19,120 bases of DNA, taken from contig DAOTWP010000107.1 in assembly GCA_034435675.1 (NCBI GenBank), forward strand, positions 1 to 19,120. The letters are read 5' to 3'. The position numbers and the translations under genes were made by a program. Under the pieces are notes generated by a model. The model had not been told where the DNA came from, did no database searches, and was given only the letters and a program-made list of their open reading frames with translations. This document shows positions 8,434-14,767 of this stretch, one piece after another. How positions within the stretch are numbered: the first letter of the stretch is position 1; each line of letters opens with the position of its first letter. Source of the stretch: DAOTWP01 sp034435675 (GTDB taxonomy: Bacteria > Chloroflexota > Anaerolineae > Aggregatilineales > Phototrophicaceae).

Positions 8434-9038
8434 ACGCGCTGCTGCTCCACTGCGCGGCGCACCTGTTCGGCAAAATCGTCACCCCGCCCAGCATAGAGCA
8501 CCGTTTCGCCTAAAAGGCGAATCCGCAGCGGCTCCCCCCCGTCGCCCAGCACGGCAAACATAAAATCATCCTGCCAGAAGACACCGCCGCGCCCCGGCGT
8601 GTCCACCATACGCGCATAACCTGTGCGAACGATAAAAGCGCCCCGGTCAGGACGCCGTAAATAGGCATCCAGATACAGGCTGTCCACCAGCGTCACCGCA
8701 TCAACCCCAAACGAGGTTTCCTCCGTCAGCACTGCATACTGCGCCCCAGCAAATGGTCCATGCAGAATCGTGACGGCGTCTCCGGCTGCATAGCTGATCG
8801 TGCGTTCGAGCGCGACTGCCCCTGCTGCGCCCAGTGCCATATACGAAGCAAGGTCAAAGACATACGCGCAGACCAGATCGCGAGTAGCATTAATAATCGC
8901 TTTGCCGAACGGCAGAAATGGATCGTCATAGCGTTGAATCGGCAGCGGGAGCTGCTGCACACGCGGCGCAAACAGCAGCCCCAATGCGCTGCTGGTCGCC
9001 TGCTGAACTGTCGCCAGCTTAGCGCTGAGACTCGTCAC
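8430..9038 (-). CDS. Orotidine 5'-phosphate decarboxylase (PyrF type 2)-like protein, catalytic lysines lost
   Basis: 202 residues from GTG 9038, which lies 9 bases after an excellent GGGAGGAGG site inside the end of cinA (20-base overlap). The PyrF type 2 pattern is clear: PFGKAIINATRDLVCAY (43-59), FDLASYMALGAAGAVALERT (61-80), GVDAVTLVDSLYLD (111-124) and the ending ETVLYAGRGDDFAEQVRRA (178-196), matching the usual LYAS-G-DFAE-AAR tail. The active site is gone. GLDPD near residue 20 reads LLFAP, the AYK lysine is Val60, and the DAKRGDI motif reads LHGPFAG at 92-98. The protein is also about 65 residues shorter than active type 2 enzymes, mostly after FIVRTG. It probably keeps a TIM-barrel-like core without OMP decarboxylase activity. 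The PyrF-PyrE order is that of fused UMP synthases known in some bacteria. Identification is by motif reading only. Confidence 0.7.
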   Translation of the reverse strand: MTSLSAKLATVQQATSSALGLLFAPRVQQLPLPIQRYDDPFLPFGKAIINATRDLVCAYVFDLASYMALGAAGAVALERTISYAAGDAVTILHGPFAGAQYAVLTEETSFGVDAVTLVDSLYLDAYLRRPDRGAFIVRTGYARMVDTPGRGGVFWQDDFMFAVLGDGGEPLRIRLLGETVLYAGRGDDFAEQVRRAVEQQRV

Positions 9039-10278
9039 TATTTTCACCCTCCTCCCTGAGCATCTGCCAGACCGATGCCAGTGTCCACGAGGGCAGCCAC
9101 AGGCGCGCCATTTCTGCCTGCCCGCCAAACCCATAAACCCGTGAGCGTGTCTGCCCGTGAACATGCACTGCTGCAACGGTGTGCTCTTCCTGATCGGCAT
9201 GATCCCCGGCATCATCCCCTGCCCGGCTAAGGACGACTATCCCCGCCACTGCGCCAGTCTCGGCGCACAGCAGCTCCGCCGTGCGCGCAGCGCTGTCGCG
9301 CAGTGATGCCGGATCAAACTGCAAGCGTGGCTGCACCTCTTCGATTGTCCCATAGGAAAACACCGCAAAACCCGGTTGCTCACCGGCGCTGCTGAAATTT
9401 TGCAAACGCTGTGCCAGCGCCCCACCAATACCCGCTTCCAGCACAGCAACGCGCAGGTGCTGCGCTTCCAGCAGGCGCATCAGCACACCGTCCAGCGTTT
9501 CGCCGTCCGCACCGAAGATATAGCCGCCAACACGCGCCTGCAGCTCGGTTTCCGCAGCGGCGATCAAAGCATCCGCTTCGCTCTCGGTTTCTGCCTTTGC
9601 CGTAATACGCACGTCTACCTGCCCGTGATGCGCCGCCAAGCCTACTGTCGGGTTGGCAGCTTCCAATAACGCCGGACCGATCAAGTCATCGAGCATGCTC
9701 TCACCGATCCCCGCAGTATGCAGCACACGCGCCTTGATAATTCCCAACTGGTAATGCTGGCGCAGATATGGCAGGACACGCTCCTGCATCAAGAACTTCA
9801 TTTCACGCGGCACACCCGGCAGGCTGAAGACTAAACGTCCTTGATGTTCGACAACAAACGATGGCGCAGTCCCGACAGGATTATCAATCAGGATCGCTGC
9901 CTGCGGCAAAAATGCCTGGCGGCGGTTGTTATCGGTCATCGTCACGCGAAAATTCCTGAAGCGTTCCGCGATTGCATCCAGCAGTTCCTGATGAAACACG
10001 AGTGGGCGTTCAGTTGCCCGCGCCACAGCCTGCCGCGTCATATCATCCACGGTAGGACCCAACCCCCCGCAGGTAATGACCACATCTGCGCGCGAAAATG
10101 CAATGCGAATCGCGTCGGCAATACGCCCCTCATTATCACCTACAGAGGTCATAAAGTAGACATTGATCCCCAGATCGCGCAGTGCGCGCGCAATATATAC
10201 CGAATTGGTGTCCGTAATCTCCCCCAGCAGAATCTCAGTCCCAATCGCGATAATCTCTGCGGTAATATTCTCTGCCAT
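9019..10278 (-). CDS. cinA: CinA family protein with intact N-terminal domain and degenerate deamidase domain
   Basis: 419 residues. Residues 5-170 are the CinA N-terminal MoCF-like domain (IAIGTEILLGEITDTNS 11-26, TCGGLGPTVDD 69-79, FSLPGVPREM 151-160), in known homologues an ADP-ribose or NADH-mononucleotide pyrophosphatase. The middle (about 175-255) is the usual KH-like linker. The C-terminal part (about 262-419) should be the PncC-like NMN deamidase, but its ESxTGG motif with the catalytic serine reads EAGIGG at 281-286, and the TGIAGP motif reads SRAGDD at 351-356. It keeps length and secondary pattern but probably not deamidation. The start is ATG 10278 with GAGGGGG just upstream. This is the first gene of a three-gene operon; the next gene starts inside its 3' end. 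Some CinA proteins lack deamidase activity, so the loss alone is not unprecedented. Confidence 0.9.
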   Translation of the reverse strand: MAENITAEIIAIGTEILLGEITDTNSVYIARALRDLGINVYFMTSVGDNEGRIADAIRIAFSRADVVITCGGLGPTVDDMTRQAVARATERPLVFHQELLDAIAERFRNFRVTMTDNNRRQAFLPQAAILIDNPVGTAPSFVVEHQGRLVFSLPGVPREMKFLMQERVLPYLRQHYQLGIIKARVLHTAGIGESMLDDLIGPALLEAANPTVGLAAHHGQVDVRITAKAETESEADALIAAAETELQARVGGYIFGADGETLDGVLMRLLEAQHLRVAVLEAGIGGALAQRLQNFSSAGEQPGFAVFSYGTIEEVQPRLQFDPASLRDSAARTAELLCAETGAVAGIVVLSRAGDDAGDHADQEEHTVAAVHVHGQTRSRVYGFGGQAEMARLWLPSWTLASVWQMLREEGENSDESQR

Positions 10279-10344
10279 TCCCCCTCACTTACACTCGGCA
10301 TCTGCTGCCGCTGTCATCTTCTCATCACATGTTGTACCAATTTT
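10279..10344 (-). promoter_or_regulatory. Weak candidate promoter region for the cinA operon
   Basis: On the minus strand TTTTCA (10359-10354, a 4/6 match) and TACAAC (10336-10331, a 4/6 match) are 17 bases apart, predicting a start near 10324 and a leader of about 46 bases. This overlaps the divergent plus-strand promoter of the ABC ATPase. The support is weak. Confidence 0.3.
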
Positions 10345-10372
10345 TTGAAAAATTGAAAATTCTCACTATAAT
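10345..10372 (+). promoter_or_regulatory. Strong sigma-70-type promoter of the ABC ATPase gene
   Basis: TTGAAA (10345-10350) and a perfect TATAAT (10367-10372) are separated by 16 bases, predicting a start near 10379 and a leader of about 100 bases. A 16-base AT palindrome (AATTTTT-TG-AAAAATT, 10339-10354) overlaps the -35 and could be an operator or simply AT-rich promoter DNA. Confidence 0.75.
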
Positions 10373-10390
10373 CTCAGTCGCCGGAGCAGT

Positions 10391-10428
10391 TTCGCACAAT
10401 AAGGCAACTTGCAAATAAATTGTGCAAA
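10391..10428 (+). repeat. Inverted repeat in the 5' leader of the ABC ATPase gene
   Basis: GCACAAT (10394-10400) and ATTGTGC (10419-10425) are exact inverted copies around 18 bases, and the pairing resumes two bases further out (10391-10392 with 10427-10428). A third partial copy, TTGCAAAT, lies in the loop. It lies just downstream of the predicted start, where an operator for a sugar-responsive repressor or a leader hairpin would be placed. Confidence 0.45.
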
Positions 10429-10481
10429 CTGCCCAAGTTTTTTGACAAAACGGATCATTTCGAGTACTAGGAGGATTTCTC

Positions 10482-11624
10482 GTGGCAGGTGTAACTTACC
10501 GCAGCGTGCACAAGGCATTTGGTGAAACTATCGTCATCAACAGCATGGACCTTGAAATAAAAGATGGCGAATTCATGGTCTATGTCGGACCCTCAGGCTG
10601 CGGCAAATCAACATTACTCCGTATGCTGGCGGGTCTTGAGGAAATCACCACTGGCGACATTCTGATTGGTGACCGTGTAGTCAACAACGTTGCCCCCAAA
10701 GATCGCGACGTAGCTATGGTGTTTCAGAGTTATGCGCTGTACCCGCACATGACTGTGTTCGAAAATATGGCATTTGGTTTACGTCTGCGCAAGACTCCCA
10801 AGCACATCATTGATGAACGTGTGCGCGAAGCGGCCAAGAGCCTCGGCATTGACCACCTGCTGGATCGCCGCCCGCGCCAGCTCTCCGGTGGGCAGCGCCA
10901 GCGTGTTGCGGTGGGGCGTGCCATCGTCCGCGAACCCTCGGTCTTCCTGCTGGACGAGCCGCTGTCCAACCTGGACGCCAAGCTGCGCGTGGAAGCGCGT
11001 TCGTTCATCAGCAAACTGCACCAGCGCCTGCAAACCACCTTCATTTACGTGACCCATGACCAAACAGAAGCCATGACGATGGGATCGCGTATTGCGGTGC
11101 TCAGCGCAGGCGATCTACAGCAGGTTGACACGCCGTTCAACCTGTATCACAACCCGCGCAACATCTTTGTTGCGGGCTTCATCGGCAGCCCGTCCATGAA
11201 CTTCTTTGATGCCACGCTCAAAACCGACGATGGTGATATCGTCGTGGACGCGGACATCTTCCAGATCAAAATCCCGGCGGAAAAGGCGCTGCCCTACAAA
11301 TCACATGCGGGCACCCGCGTAGTGCTCGGCGTTCGCCCTGAAGACATTCACGATGCGGAATTCCGGCCCTCGAACATCACCCCCGGACTCATCGAAGCGA
11401 ATGTCGAAGTCATAGAGCAGATGGGCAACGAAATGATTGTCTATCTCGAAGATGGCGGCAAGAGCTTCATCGCACGGGTTGACCCGCGCACGCATGCGCG
11501 CGTCGGTGGGCGACTGGGTGCGGTCATCAACATTGACAACATCCACGTCTTTGACGCGCAGGATCAACACTCGCTTGCCTACCAGCACAAGACCGACCTG
11601 CTCGCTGCGGGCACTGCCAGCTAG
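10482..11624 (+). CDS. MalK/UgpC-type ABC transporter ATP-binding protein (sugar importer ATPase)
   Basis: 380 residues from GTG 10482, 7 bases after AGGAGG. Walker A GPSGCGKST 36-44, Q-loop Gln82 (FQSYALYPHMT), signature LSGGQRQR 134-141, Walker B VFLLDEP 154-160, D-loop SNLDAK, and switch His192 (THDQTEAM). Residues about 235-370 form the TOBE/OB regulatory domain typical of MalK, UgpC and MsmK, so the protein energises a carbohydrate-type (CUT1) importer in the cytoplasmic membrane. No permease or binding-protein gene lies beside it. This suits a shared ATPase serving several importers, as MsmK does in streptococci; that is inference. It stands alone between its own strong promoter and a terminator. 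The short C-terminal tail (QDQHSLAYQHKTDLLAAGTAS) is not part of the family core. Substrate unknown. Confidence 0.93.
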   Translation: MAGVTYRSVHKAFGETIVINSMDLEIKDGEFMVYVGPSGCGKSTLLRMLAGLEEITTGDILIGDRVVNNVAPKDRDVAMVFQSYALYPHMTVFENMAFGLRLRKTPKHIIDERVREAAKSLGIDHLLDRRPRQLSGGQRQRVAVGRAIVREPSVFLLDEPLSNLDAKLRVEARSFISKLHQRLQTTFIYVTHDQTEAMTMGSRIAVLSAGDLQQVDTPFNLYHNPRNIFVAGFIGSPSMNFFDATLKTDDGDIVVDADIFQIKIPAEKALPYKSHAGTRVVLGVRPEDIHDAEFRPSNITPGLIEANVEVIEQMGNEMIVYLEDGGKSFIARVDPRTHARVGGRLGAVINIDNIHVFDAQDQHSLAYQHKTDLLAAGTAS

Positions 11625-11664
11625 GCTGCGGCACTGCCTGCGGGTGTACCCCACTCAAAAACAG

Positions 11665-11690
11665 AAAACCGCCATCTCAGGCGGTTTTTT
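11665..11690. terminator. Bidirectional intrinsic terminator
   Basis: AAAACCGCC (11665-11673), a 6-base loop and GGCGG plus six T (11680-11690) make a classical terminator for the ABC ATPase gene. On the minus strand the same stem is followed by TTTT and, after a few bases, TTTTT, so it can also stop the DUF35 transcript arriving from the right. Confidence 0.88.
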
Positions 11691-11704
11691 GATACCAATG
11701 CTGC

Positions 11705-11744
11705 GGGTGCGCCTGCTTTTGCACCCCCCTGCCCTATCGGGCAG
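11705..11744 (-). repeat. Two small hairpins at the 3' end of the DUF35 OB gene
   Basis: CTGCCC (11729-11734) and GGGCAG (11739-11744) pair around TATC, placing the DUF35 OB stop codon in the loop and stem. GGGTGC (11705-11710) and GCACCC (11721-11726) form a second stem. They precede the shared terminator on the minus strand. Confidence 0.4.
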
Positions 11745-12048
11745 CAGCGCGCGGCAGCACCTTGCGAAATTTATAGCCATAGACAATCACGCCATCCGCG
11801 CCCTCGGCAGTCAGCTTGCGCGTGACCATTTCCACACGGTCGCCAATCGCTACAGGTTCGTCCCCCAGGTCGGTAAGCTGGGCGGTGATAAATGGACCTT
11901 CGTCCAGTCTGACCAGCGCCAGCACATACGGTGACTGATCTTCATATCCTGCCGGTGGATCCTGGACAACTGTGTAGCTAAAGACCTCGCCAGTTCCGGC
12001 GAATGCTACCCGCTCACGGGATTGATCTTTCGGTTGTGGTGTAACCAT
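11734..12048 (-). CDS. DUF35 OB-fold protein (C-terminal half of a split DUF35 acyl-CoA-associated protein)
   Basis: 104 residues. The pattern FAGTGEVFSYTVV (16-28), PAGYEDQSPYVLALVRLDEG (32-51), FITAQLTDL (53-61), IGDRVEMVTRKL (68-79) and IVYGYKFRKVLP (88-99) is that of the DUF35 OB domain. In archaea this protein holds acetoacetyl-CoA thiolase and HMG-CoA synthase together and helps form their shared CoA pocket. The zinc-ribbon half that normally precedes the OB fold in the same chain is missing. A separate small gene just upstream (12077-12262) carries it, in another reading frame. ATG 12048 has its own AGGG site 7 bases upstream, which argues for a real separate gene and against a sequencing frameshift. 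It is the last gene of the mevalonate cluster before a terminator. Confidence 0.85.
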   Translation of the reverse strand: MVTPQPKDQSRERVAFAGTGEVFSYTVVQDPPAGYEDQSPYVLALVRLDEGPFITAQLTDLGDEPVAIGDRVEMVTRKLTAEGADGVIVYGYKFRKVLPRAAAR

Positions 12049-12076
12049 TGCGTATCCCTGCCGCCTGGCGGTGCGC

Positions 12077-12262
12077 TTACGCAGCCGTCACAACTTTTTC
12101 AAGTGTTTCAACAACAGCAGGCTGAGCCGGCAGTTCCGGTTGAGCGACCAGATCGGTCAGCGGCGTGGGGCGGGCTTGCAGGCTCAGATTGCCGTCCTCA
12201 TCGCGTGCCCCTTCCAGTCGATACCGCTGAGAATTCAGTCGCCAGTGTCTCGAAATCTGCAT
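12077..12262 (-). CDS. Small DUF35 N-terminal-like protein, zinc-ribbon remnant without cysteines
   Basis: 61 residues from ATG 12262, preferred over ATG 12268 because GAGG then sits 8 bases upstream. It opens with ISRHWRLNSQRYRLEG, which matches the N-terminal helix and turn of DUF35 proteins (xxxRxWRxxxxRYRLxG). The zinc ribbon, normally CxxC...CxxC with FPPR, reads GARDEDGNLSLQARPTPL and has no cysteine at all, so zinc cannot be bound in the usual way. The rest (LVAQPELPAQPAVVETLEKVV) is a Pro/Ala linker ending in a short helix. It is followed after 28 bases by the OB-fold half, so the two products may assemble into one DUF35 unit on the HMG-CoA synthase/thiolase-like complex. It is the first gene of its own transcription unit. 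Confidence 0.65.
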   Translation of the reverse strand: MQISRHWRLNSQRYRLEGARDEDGNLSLQARPTPLTDLVAQPELPAQPAVVETLEKVVTAA

Positions 12263-12327
12263 GATCATAACCTCACTTTGGTTCAGGACGTTTAGCTTGT
12301 GCTGAATTACACAATCAACTGTGCATG

Positions 12328-12333
12328 ATTATA
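12328..12333 (-). promoter_or_regulatory. -10 box of the split DUF35 transcription unit
   Basis: TATAAT reads perfectly on the minus strand (12333-12328), predicting a start near 12321 and a leader of about 60 bases before ATG 12262. No -35 is found at 17 bases; instead a TTGATA from the direct-repeat element ends 12 bases upstream. This suggests an activator-dependent promoter. Confidence 0.6.
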
Positions 12334-12343
12334 GGGACTGCGG

Positions 12344-12398
12344 GCTATCAAAAACTATCAGACAGCCGTTTGCTGCTATCAAAGGCTCTCAGATCAGC
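12344..12398 (-). repeat. Tandem direct-repeat regulatory element, two copies 31 bases apart
   Basis: Read on the plus strand, copy 1 (12344-12366) and copy 2 (12375-12398) both have the form GCTATCAAAxx-CTxTCAGA-CAGC. They differ at a few positions and by one inserted base. The core CT(A/C)TCA hexamers begin at 12345, 12355, 12376 and 12386, that is at 10, 21 and 10 base steps, so all lie on one face of the helix. The element abuts the -10 box of the DUF35 unit. A third copy lies upstream of HMG-CoA reductase (16087-16109). Confidence 0.65.
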
Positions 12399-12502
12399 GC
12401 CATTTTCACGGCAGACTCAGTCCCTATTTATGCGCGCCTCATGCGTGCTGCACGCACCGCCTCATGCGTTCAAACCGGGGCAGACCACCCCGCTCCGGCT
12501 GC
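12399..12502. other. Rest of the intergenic stretch between thiolase-like and DUF35 genes
   Basis: No gene here. A 12-base exact direct repeat, CGCCTCATGCGT, occurs at 12435-12446 and 12458-12469, and a perfect 15-base palindrome TGCGTGCTGCACGCA lies at 12442-12456 between and across them. CGGGG/CCCCG (12476-12480 and 12488-12492) is a weak hairpin just after the thiolase-like stop and lacks a T-run. The start of the stretch merges into the regulatory repeats. Confidence 0.45.
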
Positions 12503-13654
12503 TCAAATCATCAGCACATGGCTGACCACGATACTGCCCACACCACCAACAGATTGAATCAACGCGCTGCGGGCATTCGCCACCTGATTGTCACCGGCAT
12601 CACCGCGCAGTTGCAGACAGGCTTCTACCGCCTGATACACCCCTACTGCGCCTGCGGGATTCCCGCGACTCTTCAACCCGCCAAACGTGCTGATCGGTAC
12701 GGAACCCTGCAAACCGATGATGCTATCCTGCGCCAGCTTCCACCCCGCGCCGCGTTCGGCAAGCCCCAGCGCTTCCAGCGCCAGCACCGTCAGGATCGTA
12801 TAGGCATCATGCAGCTCGAGCAGGCTCACCTCATGCGGCTGGATGCCCGCCTGAGCAAATGCTTTTGCTGCCGATGTATTGACCGCCTTCAGATACAACG
12901 GATCATGGCGATCCTGAAGCGCCAATGTGTCGGTTGCCACCCCGCTGCCCGCAATCCGCACAGGCTGGGGCACAAGGTCGGCAGCGCGCTCTGCTGATGT
13001 CAAAATCACAGCCGCCGCGCCATCGGCATCCGGCGCACCGTCAAACAGATTCACCGGGTCTGCCACCATTGGCGCTTTGGCAAATGCACCCGGCTTGATC
13101 GTATTGCGGTACATCGCCAGTGGATTGCGTTTGCCGTTAGCATGCGCATTGATGCTGAAGCCCTCAAACGCAGCCAGTTCAACACCAAATTCGTGCATAT
13201 AGCGCCGCATCAACAGCCCGGCAAGCGCAGGCAGGGTGACACCATGCGCTGCCTCATAATCCGCATCAAGGCTGACCCCACGCGCCGCCACACGCGCACT
13301 GGCAATCGCATCGGTGGATTTTTCCACGCCCACTACCAGCACGGTTTCCACCGCGCCAGAGGCAACTGCCAGCATACCCGCGCGCAGTGCCGCCCCGCCG
13401 GACGCATCCCCGGCTTCGACAGTCATCGCCTCGACGCCCGTCAGCCCGACATAATCTGCGACCAGTGTGCCCAGCTGAGCCTGGCTGCTATAGGTGCTGC
13501 CATAGGCATTCCCGACATATACAGCGTCAATCTTTTGCACATCAACGCTGCTGATCGCCGCCTGAATCGCGTCTGCTGCCAGCATGCGCAGGCTGCTGCT
13601 CCAATGTTCACCAACAGGCGTTTGCCCAACACCCACAATTGCTACATCACGCAT
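12503..13654 (-). CDS. Archaeal-type thiolase-fold protein (SCP-x/Ltp2 superfamily) lacking thiolase catalytic residues
   Basis: 383 residues with a clear archaeal/SCP-x thiolase pattern: RDVAIVGVGQTPVGEHW (2-18), VEKSTDAIASARVAA, FSINAHANGKRNPLA (166-180), ADPVNLFDGAPDADGAAAVI, ELHDAYTILTVLALEALG (280-297), GGLKSRGNPAGAVGVYQ (325-341), SVGGVGS (368-374). In active thiolases the nucleophilic Cys lies in a VExACASGG segment; here it is VEAGDASGG, with Asp83 in its place. The GHP histidine is Asn332 (RGNPAG), and the Cys of the C-terminal glycine loop is Ser368. The bases encoding Asp83 and Asn332 read clearly. It therefore probably cannot do Claisen condensation by the usual route. It lies 6 bases after HMG-CoA synthase, so a structural subunit of the HMG-CoA synthase/DUF35 complex is likely. 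Alternatively it is a thiolase-fold aldolase like Ltp2, which also pairs with DUF35. Confidence 0.85.
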   Translation of the reverse strand: MRDVAIVGVGQTPVGEHWSSSLRMLAADAIQAAISSVDVQKIDAVYVGNAYGSTYSSQAQLGTLVADYVGLTGVEAMTVEAGDASGGAALRAGMLAVASGAVETVLVVGVEKSTDAIASARVAARGVSLDADYEAAHGVTLPALAGLLMRRYMHEFGVELAAFEGFSINAHANGKRNPLAMYRNTIKPGAFAKAPMVADPVNLFDGAPDADGAAAVILTSAERAADLVPQPVRIAGSGVATDTLALQDRHDPLYLKAVNTSAAKAFAQAGIQPHEVSLLELHDAYTILTVLALEALGLAERGAGWKLAQDSIIGLQGSVPISTFGGLKSRGNPAGAVGVYQAVEACLQLRGDAGDNQVANARSALIQSVGGVGSIVVSHVLMI

Positions 13655-13660
13655 CGCGTC

Positions 13661-14737
13661 CTAGTCCTTCAACTTCCCGCGGAAACGGGCATATGTGGCA
13701 TAATCAATCACACTGCGGCGGTTGATATAATCCTGTGTCGCCGGAGCAAGATGCCGCACGCGCTCAACGCGCTCAGTCACCAACAGGTCGAAAGCATCCG
13801 ACCCTGCCCCACTGCCATAGCTGACCATCAGGATCCGGTCTCCCGGTTGTGCTATATCCAGAATCGCGGTCAGTCCAACCATACACGAACCGGAATAGAC
13901 ATTGCCAATCACATCAGCCAGCAGCCCGGTTTGAATCTGCTCAGCCGAAAAGCCCAGCAGCGCTGCTGCTCTTGCAGGGAATTTAACGTTGGGCTGGTGG
14001 AACACCGCATGGGTGTAATCTTGCGCAGTGGTGCCCAGCATGTCCATCAACGCCTGCCCGGCAGAAAGGACATGATGAAAATAGGCTGGCTCCCCGGTAA
14101 AGCGATCACCGTGACTGGGATAGGTGGCGTTAGCGCGCCGCCAGAAATCCGGCGTATCGGTGACAAAACTGTAACTGCCCTGATACACCGCGACGGCTTC
14201 CTCCGCTGGTCCAATGATAAATGCTGCCCCGCCCGACGCCGCTGTGTATTCCAGCGCGTCACCGGGGCGTCCCTGCGCGGTATCCATCCCGATGCTCAAC
14301 GTGTAACGTCCCATACCACTGCCGACGATACCAATCGAAGCCTGCACCGCTTCCGTCCCCGCTTTACAGGCGAACTCCCAGTCTGCCGCCTGAATATTGG
14401 GGGTTGTCCCAATGCTCTCCGCCACAATCGTACTCGTTGGCTTGACTGAGTACGGATGGCTTTCGCTGCCGACCCACACCGCGCGGATCTCCTGCGCACT
14501 AATCTGCGCCCGCGCCAGCGCATTTCGTGCAGCCTCCACCGACATCGTGGTCACATCTTCGTCTAAACCGGCAACCGCCTTCTCTTTGACCGGGCTGCCG
14601 CCAAGCCCATTTGTCCACACGCGCGCCACTTCGCTGCCCGGCAGGCGATAACGCGGAATATACGCGCCATAACCGACAATACCGACCTTGCGATCCGGGC
14701 GCATCAGATTCTGCGGCTCAATTCCGTTGAAAGTCAC
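13661..14737 (-). CDS. Archaeal-type hydroxymethylglutaryl-CoA synthase
   Basis: 358 residues. The enzyme condenses acetyl-CoA with acetoacetyl-CoA to HMG-CoA, the second step of the mevalonate pathway. The catalytic set is complete: Glu92 (GSESHPYSVKP), Cys124 (EFACKAGTEA, 32 residues later, as in known synthases) and His247 (VFHQPN). RKVGIVGYGAYIPRYRL (16-32), GDALEYTAASGGAAFIIG (159-176) and VIGNVYSGSCMVGLTAILD (276-294) are typical of the archaeal group. GTG 14737 has GAGG 6 bases upstream and is chosen; an ATG at 14704 would start at MRPDRKVG, also common in the family. The gene follows the reductase stop by 30 bases and precedes the thiolase-like gene by 6, so all three are one operon. 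Because the thiolase-like partner lacks its nucleophile, acetoacetyl-CoA may come from another thiolase. Confidence 0.95.
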   Translation of the reverse strand: MTFNGIEPQNLMRPDRKVGIVGYGAYIPRYRLPGSEVARVWTNGLGGSPVKEKAVAGLDEDVTTMSVEAARNALARAQISAQEIRAVWVGSESHPYSVKPTSTIVAESIGTTPNIQAADWEFACKAGTEAVQASIGIVGSGMGRYTLSIGMDTAQGRPGDALEYTAASGGAAFIIGPAEEAVAVYQGSYSFVTDTPDFWRRANATYPSHGDRFTGEPAYFHHVLSAGQALMDMLGTTAQDYTHAVFHQPNVKFPARAAALLGFSAEQIQTGLLADVIGNVYSGSCMVGLTAILDIAQPGDRILMVSYGSGAGSDAFDLLVTERVERVRHLAPATQDYINRRSVIDYATYARFRGKLKD

Positions 14738-14767
14738 GCTGCACCTCTTGGTTATCCTTTTCGCTTT

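Noticed and set aside
11602..11640. Imperfect tandem copy of GCTGCGGGCACTGCC at the end of the ABC ATPase gene
   Set aside because: Only two short copies with an indel, overlapping the stop codon; more likely a small local duplication than a functional site.
12049..12262. Sequencing frameshift joining the two DUF35 halves
   Set aside because: The OB half has its own AGGG ribosome-binding site at good spacing, and the linker frames show no family similarity across the gap. It is not fully excluded without reads.
13142..14449. 435-codon open frame on the plus strand opposite the HMG-CoA synthase and thiolase-like genes
   Set aside because: It is antisense to two well-supported enzymes. The translation is rich in His, Arg, Cys and Gln with no motif, as expected of a shadow frame in GC-rich DNA.
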